Shown piece after piece: positions 26,062 to 33,950 of a stretch of DNA of 64,000 nt (position 1 is its first letter; each line of letters begins with the position of its first letter). The stretch is from contig OZ253937.1 of assembly GCA_965267185.1 (NCBI GenBank), forward strand, positions 1,922,001 through 1,986,000, in the 5' to 3' direction. This DNA is from G965267185 sp965267185. Lineage in GTDB: Bacteria > Pseudomonadota > Alphaproteobacteria > UBA6615. The position numbers and the translations under genes were made by a program. The notes under the pieces were generated by a model. The model was not told the origin of the DNA. It saw only the letters and a list, made by a program, of their open reading frames with translations, and did not search any database.

Positions 26062-26583
26062 ATGAAGCTTGGCGCATTTATCATATCGTTTCTATCGGCG
26101 GTCGCACTTTCAGCCATTCTAGTAGCGCCACCGGCATCGGCCGACGATCCAAGCTTCTTAAGCGTCGGGCTAGGCTATTACGACTTCGATGACAACGAAC
26201 AGGCCGCTGACTTCCGTTTCGAATACCGGCCCGGCGTAAAATATCTCGGCTTTGTGAAACCCTGGTTGGGCGTCGAGCTGACCTCGGATATCGCCGCATA
26301 CGGCGCCGTCGGCATTCTCACGGATATTTTCTTTGGCCGCCGGGTTGTTGTGACGCCGAGCTTCGGTGCCGGTGTCTACTCCGACGGCGACGGTAAAGAC
26401 CTCGGCAGCGCCATCGAATTTCGCTCACAGTTAGAGATCGGATATCGTTTCGACGACCGGTCACGGCTAACTGCCGCGATCAGCCACATATCCAATGCCG
26501 ATCTCGACGACCAAAACCCCGGCGCCAATATTCTGTCGGTCTACTATCACTTCCCGCTGAGCCGTCTTACCGGCGGAGAATAA
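26062..26583 (+). CDS. PagL-like acyloxyacyl hydrolase family outer-membrane protein
   Basis: A 173-residue protein. The signal peptide (1-27, ending PASA) is followed by beta-strand-rich sequence of alternating aromatic and polar residues, ending in the barrel-type YYHFPLSRL. The C-terminal motif SHISNAD gives His142 and Ser144, as in the lipid A 3-O-deacylase PagL (His-x-Ser-Asn). In PagL the catalytic Glu lies 12 residues after the Ser; here that position is Asn156 (QNPGAN). The triad may thus be incomplete, or another acid may serve. ATG 26062 follows GGGGGAAAAG; the longer frame from 26008 lacks a signal. Confidence 0.78.
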   Translation: MKLGAFIISFLSAVALSAILVAPPASADDPSFLSVGLGYYDFDDNEQAADFRFEYRPGVKYLGFVKPWLGVELTSDIAAYGAVGILTDIFFGRRVVVTPSFGAGVYSDGDGKDLGSAIEFRSQLEIGYRFDDRSRLTAAISHISNADLDDQNPGANILSVYYHFPLSRLTGGE

Positions 26584-26585
26584 AA

Positions 26586-26609
26586 AAAACGCCCCTTGCG
26601 GGGCGTTTT
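26586..26609. terminator. Bidirectional terminator between PagL-like and thiolase genes
   Basis: AAAACGCCCC (26586-26595), loop TTGC, GGGGCGTTTT (26600-26609): a perfect 10-bp stem with A-run before and T-run after, so it can serve both convergent genes. Confidence 0.92.
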
Positions 26610-26638
26610 CTTTGGATATGTCTCTCCGGTAGGAGGCG

Positions 26639-27799
26639 CTAACGCAAGCGCTCGAGGACCGACACGTAGTTCGAGACCGCCGAACCGCCCATATTGAAAA
26701 CGCCGGCGAGCTTGGGATCGGGAAGCTGCATATCGCCCGCGGCACCCGTGAGCTGCATCGAGGCAATAATGTGCATCGAAACGCCGGTTGCACCGAGAGG
26801 ATGTCCTTTCGACTTGAGCCCGCCCGAACGGTTGATCGGCAGCTTGCCGTCGGCAGCGGTCCAGCCTTCTTTGATCGCCTTTTCACCCTCACCACGCGGC
26901 GTGAGACCCATGGCCTCATAGGTGAGCATCTCCGCACTGGTAAAGCAGTCATGGACTTCAGCAAACCCGAGGTCTTCCAGGGTAATCCCAGCTTCGGCGA
27001 ATGCCTGACCCCACGCCTGCGCGGGTCCCTCGAAGTCGATCACATTGCGGCGGGACATCGGCATGAAATCCTGCACATGCTGCGCTGCCCGGAAATACAC
27101 CGCCTTATCCATCTTCAGCGCCGTATCGACATCGGCGAGGACTAAAGCCGCCGCACCGTCAGAAACCAATGAACAATCGGTGCGCTTGAGCGGGCCGGCA
27201 ACGACCGGGTTTTTGTCGGAGGCGTTGCGGCAGAAATCGTAGCCGAGATCTTTCTGCATCTGCGCGTATGGATTATCGCAGCCATTCTTGTGGTTCTTTG
27301 CCGCGATCATTGCCAGCGCATCAGACTTGTCGCCATAAGCCTGGAAATAGCGGTCGGTAATCTGACCGAAGATCTCGGCAAAGCTCGATGCCGATTCCTC
27401 GCGCAGGTAGGACGCCTTGGAGAGGATACCGCCGAGGACCTCACCGCTGACCTCGGTCATTTTCTCTACGCCGACAACCAGTACGACGCGCGCCTTTTTG
27501 GCCGCGATATGATTTAGGCCTTGATAGAGCGCCGCCGAGCCGGTGGCGCAGGCATTTTCGACATGGGTCGCCGGCTTGAACCGAAGATCGTCCGAAGCCT
27601 GCAACACCAACGAAGCGGGAAACTCTTGACTCACAAAACCACCACCGAACGTGCCGAGATAAATTGCATCGATGTCCTTCGGCTCAACACCGGAGTCCTG
27701 GAGCGCACCGGTCGCGACCTGGACGATCATGTCCTCGATGTCTTCGCCCTCGTGCTTTCCGAATTTCAGATGGTCCCAACCGACGATACACGCTGTCAT
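26639..27799 (-). CDS. Thiolase family protein (acetyl-CoA acetyltransferase/SCP2-type)
   Basis: A 386-residue thiolase. The nucleophile Cys84 is in HVENACATGSAAL, with the second active-site region VHDCFTSAEM and the His of KGHPLGATG. The NEAF motif of classical thiolases is replaced by HDCF, which places it in the SCP-x/archaeal-like thiolase group that often acts on branched or aromatic 3-ketoacyl-CoAs. Cytoplasmic. The ribosome site AAGGAGAT is strong, and a 10-bp hairpin lies just upstream of it in the leader. No partner acyl-CoA genes are directly adjacent. Confidence 0.9.
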   Translation of the reverse strand: MTACIVGWDHLKFGKHEGEDIEDMIVQVATGALQDSGVEPKDIDAIYLGTFGGGFVSQEFPASLVLQASDDLRFKPATHVENACATGSAALYQGLNHIAAKKARVVLVVGVEKMTEVSGEVLGGILSKASYLREESASSFAEIFGQITDRYFQAYGDKSDALAMIAAKNHKNGCDNPYAQMQKDLGYDFCRNASDKNPVVAGPLKRTDCSLVSDGAAALVLADVDTALKMDKAVYFRAAQHVQDFMPMSRRNVIDFEGPAQAWGQAFAEAGITLEDLGFAEVHDCFTSAEMLTYEAMGLTPRGEGEKAIKEGWTAADGKLPINRSGGLKSKGHPLGATGVSMHIIASMQLTGAAGDMQLPDPKLAGVFNMGGSAVSNYVSVLERLR

Positions 27800-27815
27800 C
27801 TCGTATCTCCTTGTG

Positions 27816-27846
27816 ACGGAGCCGGCGATCTACGTCCCGGCTCCGT
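27816..27846 (-). repeat. Leader hairpin upstream of thiolase gene
   Basis: ACGGAGCCGG (27816-27825) and CCGGCTCCGT (27837-27846) are perfect 10-bp complementary arms with an 11-nt loop. On the minus strand the hairpin lies immediately before the thiolase ribosome site and 16 nt before the ATG. With no T-run it is not a simple terminator for that direction; it may be an operator or mRNA structure. Confidence 0.6.
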
Positions 27847-27931
27847 TGAATTCTTGAAGGCCGTATATACCGGCCCACGACCGAGGCTAGTACCGTTTGA
27901 GCACTAACCCGCGACGGTCTCAGGTATTTAA

Positions 27932-29710
27932 CTAAGCTGCCCGGCGGGCATCGTCCAGAACATCGAGGACATTGCCGCCGACACCGGAATTTCCAACGAT
28001 ATGGTGATTATGCCATAGCGCATAAAATAGCAGCAACCAGACAGCAAATCCCTGCCTTTTGCCGCGGCGAAGATAGAGATTTTCGACCTTCTTGGGGTCG
28101 CAAATCTCCATGATTCCGGGCTGCCGGGCCACCAGGGGCCCAATTTCCGCCCCTCGCGCGAAAATCCATTCCGCCACCGGCACCGAAAAGCCGCGTTTTC
28201 GCTCGAACGCGCCCGAAATCGGCAGCCGGTTGTCCAGCCACCGCCGCAGCAGCCATTTACCGAGACCGTCCTTGACCTTCATTTGATCCGACAGGCGAAA
28301 CGCTACTGCGGCGACGCGGGGATCGAGATAGGGCGTGCGGCCTTCAACGCCATGCGCCATCAGGCACCGGTCTACCTTAGTCAACAGGTCGTTGGGCAAC
28401 CAGTCGGCGCAATCGGCTGCTTGGGCGATCTGCAGCCGCGTGAGCGAGCCGGTGTTGAGCATTTCTTCCGCCGCCGAAATACCGTCGCGCCAACCTTCGG
28501 GAATCTTACGCAACACATCCAGCCCGTCGAGCATCCCCCGCGCGCGCATATTGCGTCCGCCCTGCCACCATGGCCGGACAACGCTTCTGTAACGGCCATA
28601 ACCGGCGAAGAGTTCGTCGCCACCTTCTCCAGTTAACACCACTTTCAAGCCGCTTTCGCTAACCGCTTCGCCAAGAAGATAGGTCGGCAAGACAGCATAG
28701 TCGGCAGCGGGGTCGTCGACGGCAGCGGCGATTTCCGGCAGCCGCTGCCATAAATCATCCTGGGTAATACCCACATCGACCGTTTCCGCCCCTATCGCAT
28801 CGGCAAGCCGCATCGCGTGCTCGCGCTCGTCGGGAACCGACGGGTCGTCGAACCCAGCGGTGAAGGTTCGCACCGGTTGATCGTTCAACTCCGACATCAA
28901 CGCCAGCAGTACCGAGCTATCGACCCCGCCGGAGAGAAACATACCGTACGGGACGTCGGCGCGCTGATGGACTTCAACGCTATCGAGCAGAGCCTCATCC
29001 AACAATTCCATAGCCGTGTCGGTATCCCAGTCGGCCGGCTCGCTCTGCGGCAACGCCTGCTTGCGGCGGCGCGCCACGATGCGCCCGTCGCGTACCACCA
29101 GGGTCTCGCCCGGTAGAACACGCTGGATGTTGGCGAAAACGGTATCGGCGCCAGTGGTGTATTGCAGCTGTAAGAGTTCCGCGCGAGCTGTCGGATTCAC
29201 CTCCCGTTCAACCAAGCCTGCTTCCAACAAGGCTTGAGGCTCGGATGCAAAACAGAACCCGGCCTCGGTCTCGGCGTAGTAAAGCGGCTTAATTCCGAAC
29301 GGATCGCGCGCCAGCACCAACTGGCCCTCGACCGGATCGTAGAGCGCAATCGCGTACATACCCCGCAGATAATCGACAAAGTCGAGACCATGGCGGCGGT
29401 ACAGATGAAGCGGCGCCTCGCAATCGGAGCCGGTTGCGAAATCTATGCCGCTAAGGTCGGTGCGCAATTCGACATAGTTATAGATCTCTGCGTTCGCGAT
29501 CAGCGCAGCACCGCCGGGCTCGTAGAGCGGCTGGTCACCGGTTTCCAAATCGATAATCGCTAGCCGCGTTTGCGCCATCGCAAAATTGCGCGCGCTATAG
29601 CGGCCCTCACCATCGGGTCCGCGGTGACGAATCGCGGCGGCGAGCCCTCCGACCCTATTGTCGTCGGGAGCGCTTCCGTCCCGCGTCATCAAACCGACTA
29701 TGCCGCACAT
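27932..29710 (-). CDS. Asparagine-synthase-like glutamine amidotransferase
   Basis: A 592-residue class II amidotransferase plus synthetase. Cys2 (MCGIVGL) is the glutaminase nucleophile, RHRGPDGEG is at about 29-37, and the ATP pyrophosphatase loop is LSGGVDSS, followed by GEGGDELFAGYGRY. It can transfer glutamine nitrogen to an activated carboxylate. As the last gene of a run of three glycosyltransferase genes, it is more likely to amidate a sugar acid of a surface polysaccharide, as WbpS-like proteins do, than to make asparagine. Its start overlaps the GT4 stop by 13 bp. Plain AsnB activity remains possible. Confidence 0.85.
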   Translation of the reverse strand: MCGIVGLMTRDGSAPDDNRVGGLAAAIRHRGPDGEGRYSARNFAMAQTRLAIIDLETGDQPLYEPGGAALIANAEIYNYVELRTDLSGIDFATGSDCEAPLHLYRRHGLDFVDYLRGMYAIALYDPVEGQLVLARDPFGIKPLYYAETEAGFCFASEPQALLEAGLVEREVNPTARAELLQLQYTTGADTVFANIQRVLPGETLVVRDGRIVARRRKQALPQSEPADWDTDTAMELLDEALLDSVEVHQRADVPYGMFLSGGVDSSVLLALMSELNDQPVRTFTAGFDDPSVPDEREHAMRLADAIGAETVDVGITQDDLWQRLPEIAAAVDDPAADYAVLPTYLLGEAVSESGLKVVLTGEGGDELFAGYGRYRSVVRPWWQGGRNMRARGMLDGLDVLRKIPEGWRDGISAAEEMLNTGSLTRLQIAQAADCADWLPNDLLTKVDRCLMAHGVEGRTPYLDPRVAAVAFRLSDQMKVKDGLGKWLLRRWLDNRLPISGAFERKRGFSVPVAEWIFARGAEIGPLVARQPGIMEICDPKKVENLYLRRGKRQGFAVWLLLFYALWHNHHIVGNSGVGGNVLDVLDDARRAA

Positions 29711-30753
29711 TCTTGCCGTGCCCTTTCGAAGAAGGCCAGATACTGCGCCGTGACAGCGTCTACCGTGAATTCCCGTTCGTATGCGGCGCGCCCGGCCGCC
29801 GCAAGGCTCGAGGCCTTTTCCGGGTTCGCCAGCAACTCGACAATTGCCGCCGCCAGCTCGGCAGGCTGGTCCACCGGCACCAACACCCCGCGCTCACCGT
29901 TCCCGCGCTGGCTATTGCCGAGTAATTCGGCAGGTCCGGCGGCCGCCGTTGCAATGATCGGTTTTTCCGCCGCCCAGGCCTCCAACACTACATTACCCAG
30001 GGGTTCGTGGCGCGAGGGGCAGATAAACAAATCTGCCGCGCGCATCACCGCATCGGAGTCGTCGCGCCATCCGAGAAAACGAACCCGGTCGGCGATTCCG
30101 AGATCGCGGGCCAGCGTTTTCAGAGCCCCTCCCTCTGGGCCCTCGCCAGCAATCCAGAGCCAGGCATTCGGCACGTCGGGCATAGCTCGTAGCAAGGTGT
30201 CGAACGCTTTGTTTTTGTGCAGTCTCCCCATCGCTAGAAGCAGCGGGGCATCCAAGGGCGTATCCAACCCGACCCGGGACAGTGGCGGATTGCTCGGCGG
30301 GTGAACAAAATTCGGCAAACACACAGCGCGCTCGGCACTAAAACCTTCGCTTACTACATAGTCGACGATATCCGCCGTATTGCCGATGAGATAATCGCAG
30401 TGCCGATAGTATTTGAGGTCGTAGTATCCCCCGAGACGGCCGACGAGAACGTAACTACCCGGTGCTGCCGGGGTCGCCCAAGCGGCCCGGCTCATCCAGC
30501 TCAAAACGATATCCGGACGGAAGCGCGCAATCTCGCGTTGCAGTGCCGGCCGCGTACGGAAATCCATACGGCCGCCGAAGGGAAGCTCTATCGGCGAGAT
30601 ACCGCCTTCGCGCAGAGCGCGAGCGCGCGATGGATCGCGCCGAATGACCAATTGCTGAGCGATATCGAAGGATTGCAACGCGATCGCCAGCCGAACGAAG
30701 AACGCCTCGGCGCCGCCAACTTCCGCGCCCGCCATGGTCTGCATAAGACGCAC
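29698..30753 (-). CDS. Glycosyltransferase family 4 protein
   Basis: A 351-residue GT-B glycosyltransferase. The C-terminal nucleotide-sugar domain has LLAMGRLHKNKAFDTLLRA, then DRVRFLGWRDD, and the GT4 motif EPLGNVVLEAWAAEKPIIAT with the E-x7-E pair. It transfers a sugar from an activated donor onto a growing lipid-linked or LPS core glycan, at the cytoplasmic face. It begins 3 bp after the GT2 stop and overlaps the amidotransferase start, fitting one transcript GT9-GT2-GT4-amidotransferase. Confidence 0.9.
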   Translation of the reverse strand: MRLMQTMAGAEVGGAEAFFVRLAIALQSFDIAQQLVIRRDPSRARALREGGISPIELPFGGRMDFRTRPALQREIARFRPDIVLSWMSRAAWATPAAPGSYVLVGRLGGYYDLKYYRHCDYLIGNTADIVDYVVSEGFSAERAVCLPNFVHPPSNPPLSRVGLDTPLDAPLLLAMGRLHKNKAFDTLLRAMPDVPNAWLWIAGEGPEGGALKTLARDLGIADRVRFLGWRDDSDAVMRAADLFICPSRHEPLGNVVLEAWAAEKPIIATAAAGPAELLGNSQRGNGERGVLVPVDQPAELAAAIVELLANPEKASSLAAAGRAAYEREFTVDAVTAQYLAFFERARQECAA

Positions 30754-30756
30754 GAG

Positions 30757-31569
30757 CTAATCGTCCTCGTACCGGGCTTTGAGGTAGCTGAGTATTGGAT
30801 ACAAGCCAGCCATCAAAGCGATTAAGAATCCGTATGCGCCTTCCCGATACCCCCTGCGGGAAACGTAGCATTTCCAAAATCGCGAAAATATCCGGCGCAC
30901 GTTTCCCCCGAACGTGCCTATGTCGCCAGCCGCGCGCAAGTCCATAGCACGGGCCGACGTGTAACGGTCTAATCGCTGCAGCATATCCGAGATGTTGCGG
31001 TCAACGTAATGCGCCATCGGTTCCCGCAGCACGCCCGCCTGCCCCTTCAAGACCAGCGCGGGGTGAATGCGCTGATCGCCCCAGATTTTTGCCGGCCCCC
31101 CGGGGCCTTTTGCAAATAGTCGCACGGTTGCACTCACACCCCAGGCCGCGCCCCAGCCGTATCTAACCAGTCGATCGCCGATGTAGTTGTCGAAAGGAAT
31201 AAGGAAATGGCCATAGCACGCGGTAGCAATCGAAGTACGGATTTCTTCCGCGAGCCCGGGCGTCACACGCTCATCGGCATCAACTTCGAGGACCCAATCG
31301 CCGGTACAAGCCTCAATACCAGCATTCCGGCGCGGTCCCTCAAGCTCCCAACCGCCTTCGATAAGCCGGGCGTCATGGCTCTTAGCAATTTCCTTAGAAC
31401 CGTCCGTACACCGGTCGAGCACGACGACGAGTTCGTCGGCAAACCCGACCGTTTTCAGACAAGCGGCCAGTTGTGCCTCTTCGTTGTGTACAACGACGAG
31501 GGCCGACAATCGCGGTGCGGTCGTAGAGACAGCCGTCACTGAGCCGCCATCTGCTGACGTTGTCGCCAT
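30757..31569 (-). CDS. Glycosyltransferase family 2 protein (WaaE/KdtX-like)
   Basis: A 270-residue inverting GT-A glycosyltransferase. The start of the fold is LSALVVVHNEEAQLAACLKTV, the diphosphate segment is VVLDRCTDGSKEIA, and the metal site is VLEVDADERV. The length and the NAGIEACTGDW segment resemble the WaaE/KdtX LPS core beta-glucosyltransferases. A hydrophobic stretch near the C-terminus (AYGFLIALMAGLYPILSYL) may bind the membrane. The in-frame start at 31710 is buried in the upstream gene; ATG 31569 gives the normal N-terminus and overlaps the GT9 gene by 34 bp. Confidence 0.88.
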   Translation of the reverse strand: MATTSADGGSVTAVSTTAPRLSALVVVHNEEAQLAACLKTVGFADELVVVLDRCTDGSKEIAKSHDARLIEGGWELEGPRRNAGIEACTGDWVLEVDADERVTPGLAEEIRTSIATACYGHFLIPFDNYIGDRLVRYGWGAAWGVSATVRLFAKGPGGPAKIWGDQRIHPALVLKGQAGVLREPMAHYVDRNISDMLQRLDRYTSARAMDLRAAGDIGTFGGNVRRIFSRFWKCYVSRRGYREGAYGFLIALMAGLYPILSYLKARYEDD

Positions 31570-32513
31570 AGCGCCGTCGCGGCTGTCAACACGGAGTCGA
31601 CACTCAGCGAATCCATCATCGTATCGGCGGTCCGATGATCGTAGCCGGGCCCACCGACCAGTTCTTCGTATGTTTTTTCGGTGCGCACCGCGACAGCATG
31701 ATCGCCCCACGGGCGATAGTGCTCGGTTCGGCTGGGACCAAACAGGCCTACGGTTGGGATTTCAGCCGCCGCTGCCATATGCATCAACCCGGAATCGTTG
31801 CCGACAAACAACGCGCACCGTTTAAGGCACGCCGCAACGGTAGGCAAATCTTCCGTCCCCACCAAATCGATGCGCCGATCCGCCGGCACGCTATCGAGCA
31901 CGGCTGCCGCCGCGAGGGCCTCGCCGGGCCCGCCGAAAACCGCGACCCGCGCGTTGCGCAGCGCGGGATCGGCTTCCGTCCCGGTCAGCCGTTCGACGAG
32001 CTCGACGAAGCGCTCGGCACGCCAAATCTTGCCGCGCCAGTTCGCCGTCGGCGCAATCGCCAGCACCGGGCTACCGGCTGGGATGAGTTGTTTCGCACGT
32101 TCGCGATTTCGCTCATGAGTCCACAAACAAGGTGCAGGTGGATGCTCGGCGAGATCGAGCGTGCGGGCCAGCGAAATCACCCGGTGCTCGTCTGCATCAA
32201 CTGCCGGGCGGGAAATCCGCCGGCGGCTCGCCCAGACCGTCCACGGAATGATTGAGCGCCGTAGGTCGACGACCAGAGCCCAACGGCTCCCCACGACCGC
32301 GCGCCAAACCGCAAACCAATGAGCCGCCATAGGTTGCTTGACGATCGGTATCACGCGGTCGAGATTGGGCGCACTTGCGTACAACGGCGCGGGCACAGCG
32401 CCGCACGCAACTGTGATTGCCGCCTGCGGATAGGTCTCACCCAGATGCTGCACCAAGCCTGATGAAAGTACGGCGTCGCCGATCCGGGTCGGTCCGATAA
32501 ACAGTATTTTCAT
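31536..32513 (-). CDS. Glycosyltransferase family 9 (heptosyltransferase-like)
   Basis: A 325-residue GT-B protein starting MKILFIGPTRIGDAVLSSGLVQHL, the GT9 signature. The donor-binding region reads FVGNDSGLMHMAAAAEIPTVGLFGPS. The family adds heptose, or another sugar, to the LPS inner core in the cytoplasm. It is the first gene of a four-gene minus-strand operon and lies divergent from ygfZ, with 150 bp between them for the promoters. Which heptosyltransferase class (WaaC, WaaF, WaaQ) cannot be told. Confidence 0.9.
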   Translation of the reverse strand: MKILFIGPTRIGDAVLSSGLVQHLGETYPQAAITVACGAVPAPLYASAPNLDRVIPIVKQPMAAHWFAVWRAVVGSRWALVVDLRRSIIPWTVWASRRRISRPAVDADEHRVISLARTLDLAEHPPAPCLWTHERNRERAKQLIPAGSPVLAIAPTANWRGKIWRAERFVELVERLTGTEADPALRNARVAVFGGPGEALAAAAVLDSVPADRRIDLVGTEDLPTVAACLKRCALFVGNDSGLMHMAAAAEIPTVGLFGPSRTEHYRPWGDHAVAVRTEKTYEELVGGPGYDHRTADTMMDSLSVDSVLTAATALWRQRQQMAAQ

Positions 32514-32663
32514 TGAAGGTGCTTATACGCGTGCGACTCCAGCGGTGCCACCATGGACCTGCTTGTGAGTGACGACGGACTTGCTTTCGCAGCCGCGAAA
32601 TCCAATCTTGTCGCTCAGATGTAAATGGCCAACCAACAAGCGCAAACGAAGTAAGATAACCTC

Positions 32664-33542
32664 ATGCCGACCGCTAAGTATGTAGAACTGGATCGTGGGA
32701 TCGTTGCCGTGACAGGCGACGACCGGCGGACGTTCTTGCAGGGACTGGTTTCTCAGGACGTCGACCGGATCTCCGAAACCCGAGCGGTCTACGGCGCTTT
32801 TCTTACGCCGCAGGGCAAATACCTTCATGATTTCTGCCTCGCCGAACTAGGTGAACGCCTGATCCTCGATGGCGAGCCCGGCCGCGCCGACGAACTCGTC
32901 ACGCGGATGAAGCGCTTTAAGTTGCGCGCCAAAGTTGAACTTGCCCCCGCCAATGACCTCACAGTATTCGCTATCCTTGGCGACGACGCGTTATCGGCTC
33001 TGGATCTGGAGGCGAAAACCGGTGCAGCGCGGCGGCTTGGCGATGGTATCGCGTTCGTCGATCCACGCGCCGTAGAACTCGGCTGCCGGCTGGTCCTCCC
33101 AACCGAGAACGCCCCTGCGGTGCTGGCCAAGCTACCGCTCGAGCGAGACACCCGCGAAGCATACGAATCCCTTCGGATCCGCCTCGGCGTCCCGGACGGG
33201 GCACGAGACATGGAGGTCGAGAAATCGACGCTTCTCGAATGCAGCTTCGACACCCTCAATGGGATCGACTGGGACAAAGGCTGCTATGTCGGCCAAGAGG
33301 TAACAGCGCGCATGAAGTACCGCGGTCTGGTGAAACGGCAATTGGTACCGGTCTCCATCGAGGGAACATCGCCGGAACCGGGGACCGTCATCTTCTCCGA
33401 TGGCAAACAAGTGGGTGAAATTCGGTCGATTCACGATGGAATTGCGATCGCATTCATCCGCTCCGATGCGTTGGGCGGCTCCGATTCCGGTCCTGAACTA
33501 ACTGCAGGCGATGCAACGGTCTCACTTATATCGAACCGATAG
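32664..33542 (+). CDS. ygfZ: Folate-binding protein YgfZ (iron-sulfur cluster assembly)
   Basis: A 292-residue GcvT-fold protein. The diagnostic KGCYVGQEVTARMKYRG is at 205-221 with the conserved Cys207. LDRGIVAVTGDDRRTFLQGLVSQD at 9-32 is the usual start. YgfZ uses tetrahydrofolate and helps build or repair [4Fe-4S] clusters such as those of MiaB and succinate dehydrogenase. Cytoplasmic. It is divergent from the LPS operon and followed by a 49-aa gene. Confidence 0.93.
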   Translation: MPTAKYVELDRGIVAVTGDDRRTFLQGLVSQDVDRISETRAVYGAFLTPQGKYLHDFCLAELGERLILDGEPGRADELVTRMKRFKLRAKVELAPANDLTVFAILGDDALSALDLEAKTGAARRLGDGIAFVDPRAVELGCRLVLPTENAPAVLAKLPLERDTREAYESLRIRLGVPDGARDMEVEKSTLLECSFDTLNGIDWDKGCYVGQEVTARMKYRGLVKRQLVPVSIEGTSPEPGTVIFSDGKQVGEIRSIHDGIAIAFIRSDALGGSDSGPELTAGDATVSLISNR

Positions 33543-33615
33543 TTAGATCGCGGAAACGCGGTATCACGCGGCTCGAATATCGTTAATAAACTTCTAATGC
33601 CTTGATATATAGGAA

Positions 33616-33641
33616 AACATGCATTGCAAAAAATGCATGTT
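33616..33641. repeat. Palindrome upstream of the 49-aa gene
   Basis: Perfect 10-bp arms AACATGCATT (33616-33625) and AATGCATGTT (33632-33641) around GCAAAA. It lies in an AT-rich stretch 72 bp before the 49-aa gene's ATG. The arm length and spacing are those expected for a dimeric regulator's operator; an RNA hairpin is the alternative. Confidence 0.7.
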
Positions 33642-33713
33642 ACATTAATTGAATAGTAGCTCTTGCTGACCAATATATTGCAGTGCACATAAACACCAAT
33701 CAGCGAGAGTACG

Positions 33714-33863
33714 ATGAATAACGAACTTAGCCATCTTAGCGAATCGGAGATCATCCGGCGCGCGGAGCAAGAGCGCAGCAAGTATGTTTCCGACTTTTTC
33801 ACGCGCCTGTTTAGCCGCCACGAGAGCGCTAACCTGCCGACCAATCCGATTCCCGCTGAATAG
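33714..33863 (+). CDS. 49-aa small protein, unknown
   Basis: A frame of 49 codons with an ATG at 33714 and stop TAG at 33861-33863. It is preceded by a CAGCGAGAG ribosome site. The product, starting MNNELSHLSESEIIRRAEQE, has an amphipathic charged helix (EIIRRAEQERSKYVSDFFTR), ending in LFSRHES and a short proline-bearing tail (NLPTNPIPAE). The Arg/aromatic helix is reminiscent of the small DUF1127-like and RSP_7527-like proteins of alphaproteobacteria that are induced by stress or bind RNA, but I cannot confirm membership. A palindrome upstream and an exceptionally strong terminator downstream make it an independent unit, so I take it as a real gene. Confidence 0.7.
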   Translation: MNNELSHLSESEIIRRAEQERSKYVSDFFTRLFSRHESANLPTNPIPAE

Positions 33864-33893
33864 CCGCCATATAAACGGCGCACCTCAGCGCGC

Positions 33894-33934
33894 AATAAAG
33901 GCCGTATCCGGCAAAACCGGATACGGCCTTTATT
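33894..33934. terminator. Strong bidirectional terminator
   Basis: AATAAAGGCCGTATCCGG (33894-33911), loop CAAAA, and CCGGATACGGCCTTTATT (33917-33934): a perfect 18-bp stem that carries A/T-rich ends on both sides. It serves the 49-aa gene from the left and ppdK from the right. Confidence 0.93.
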
Positions 33935-33950
33935 ATTATATGGCGCCGCC

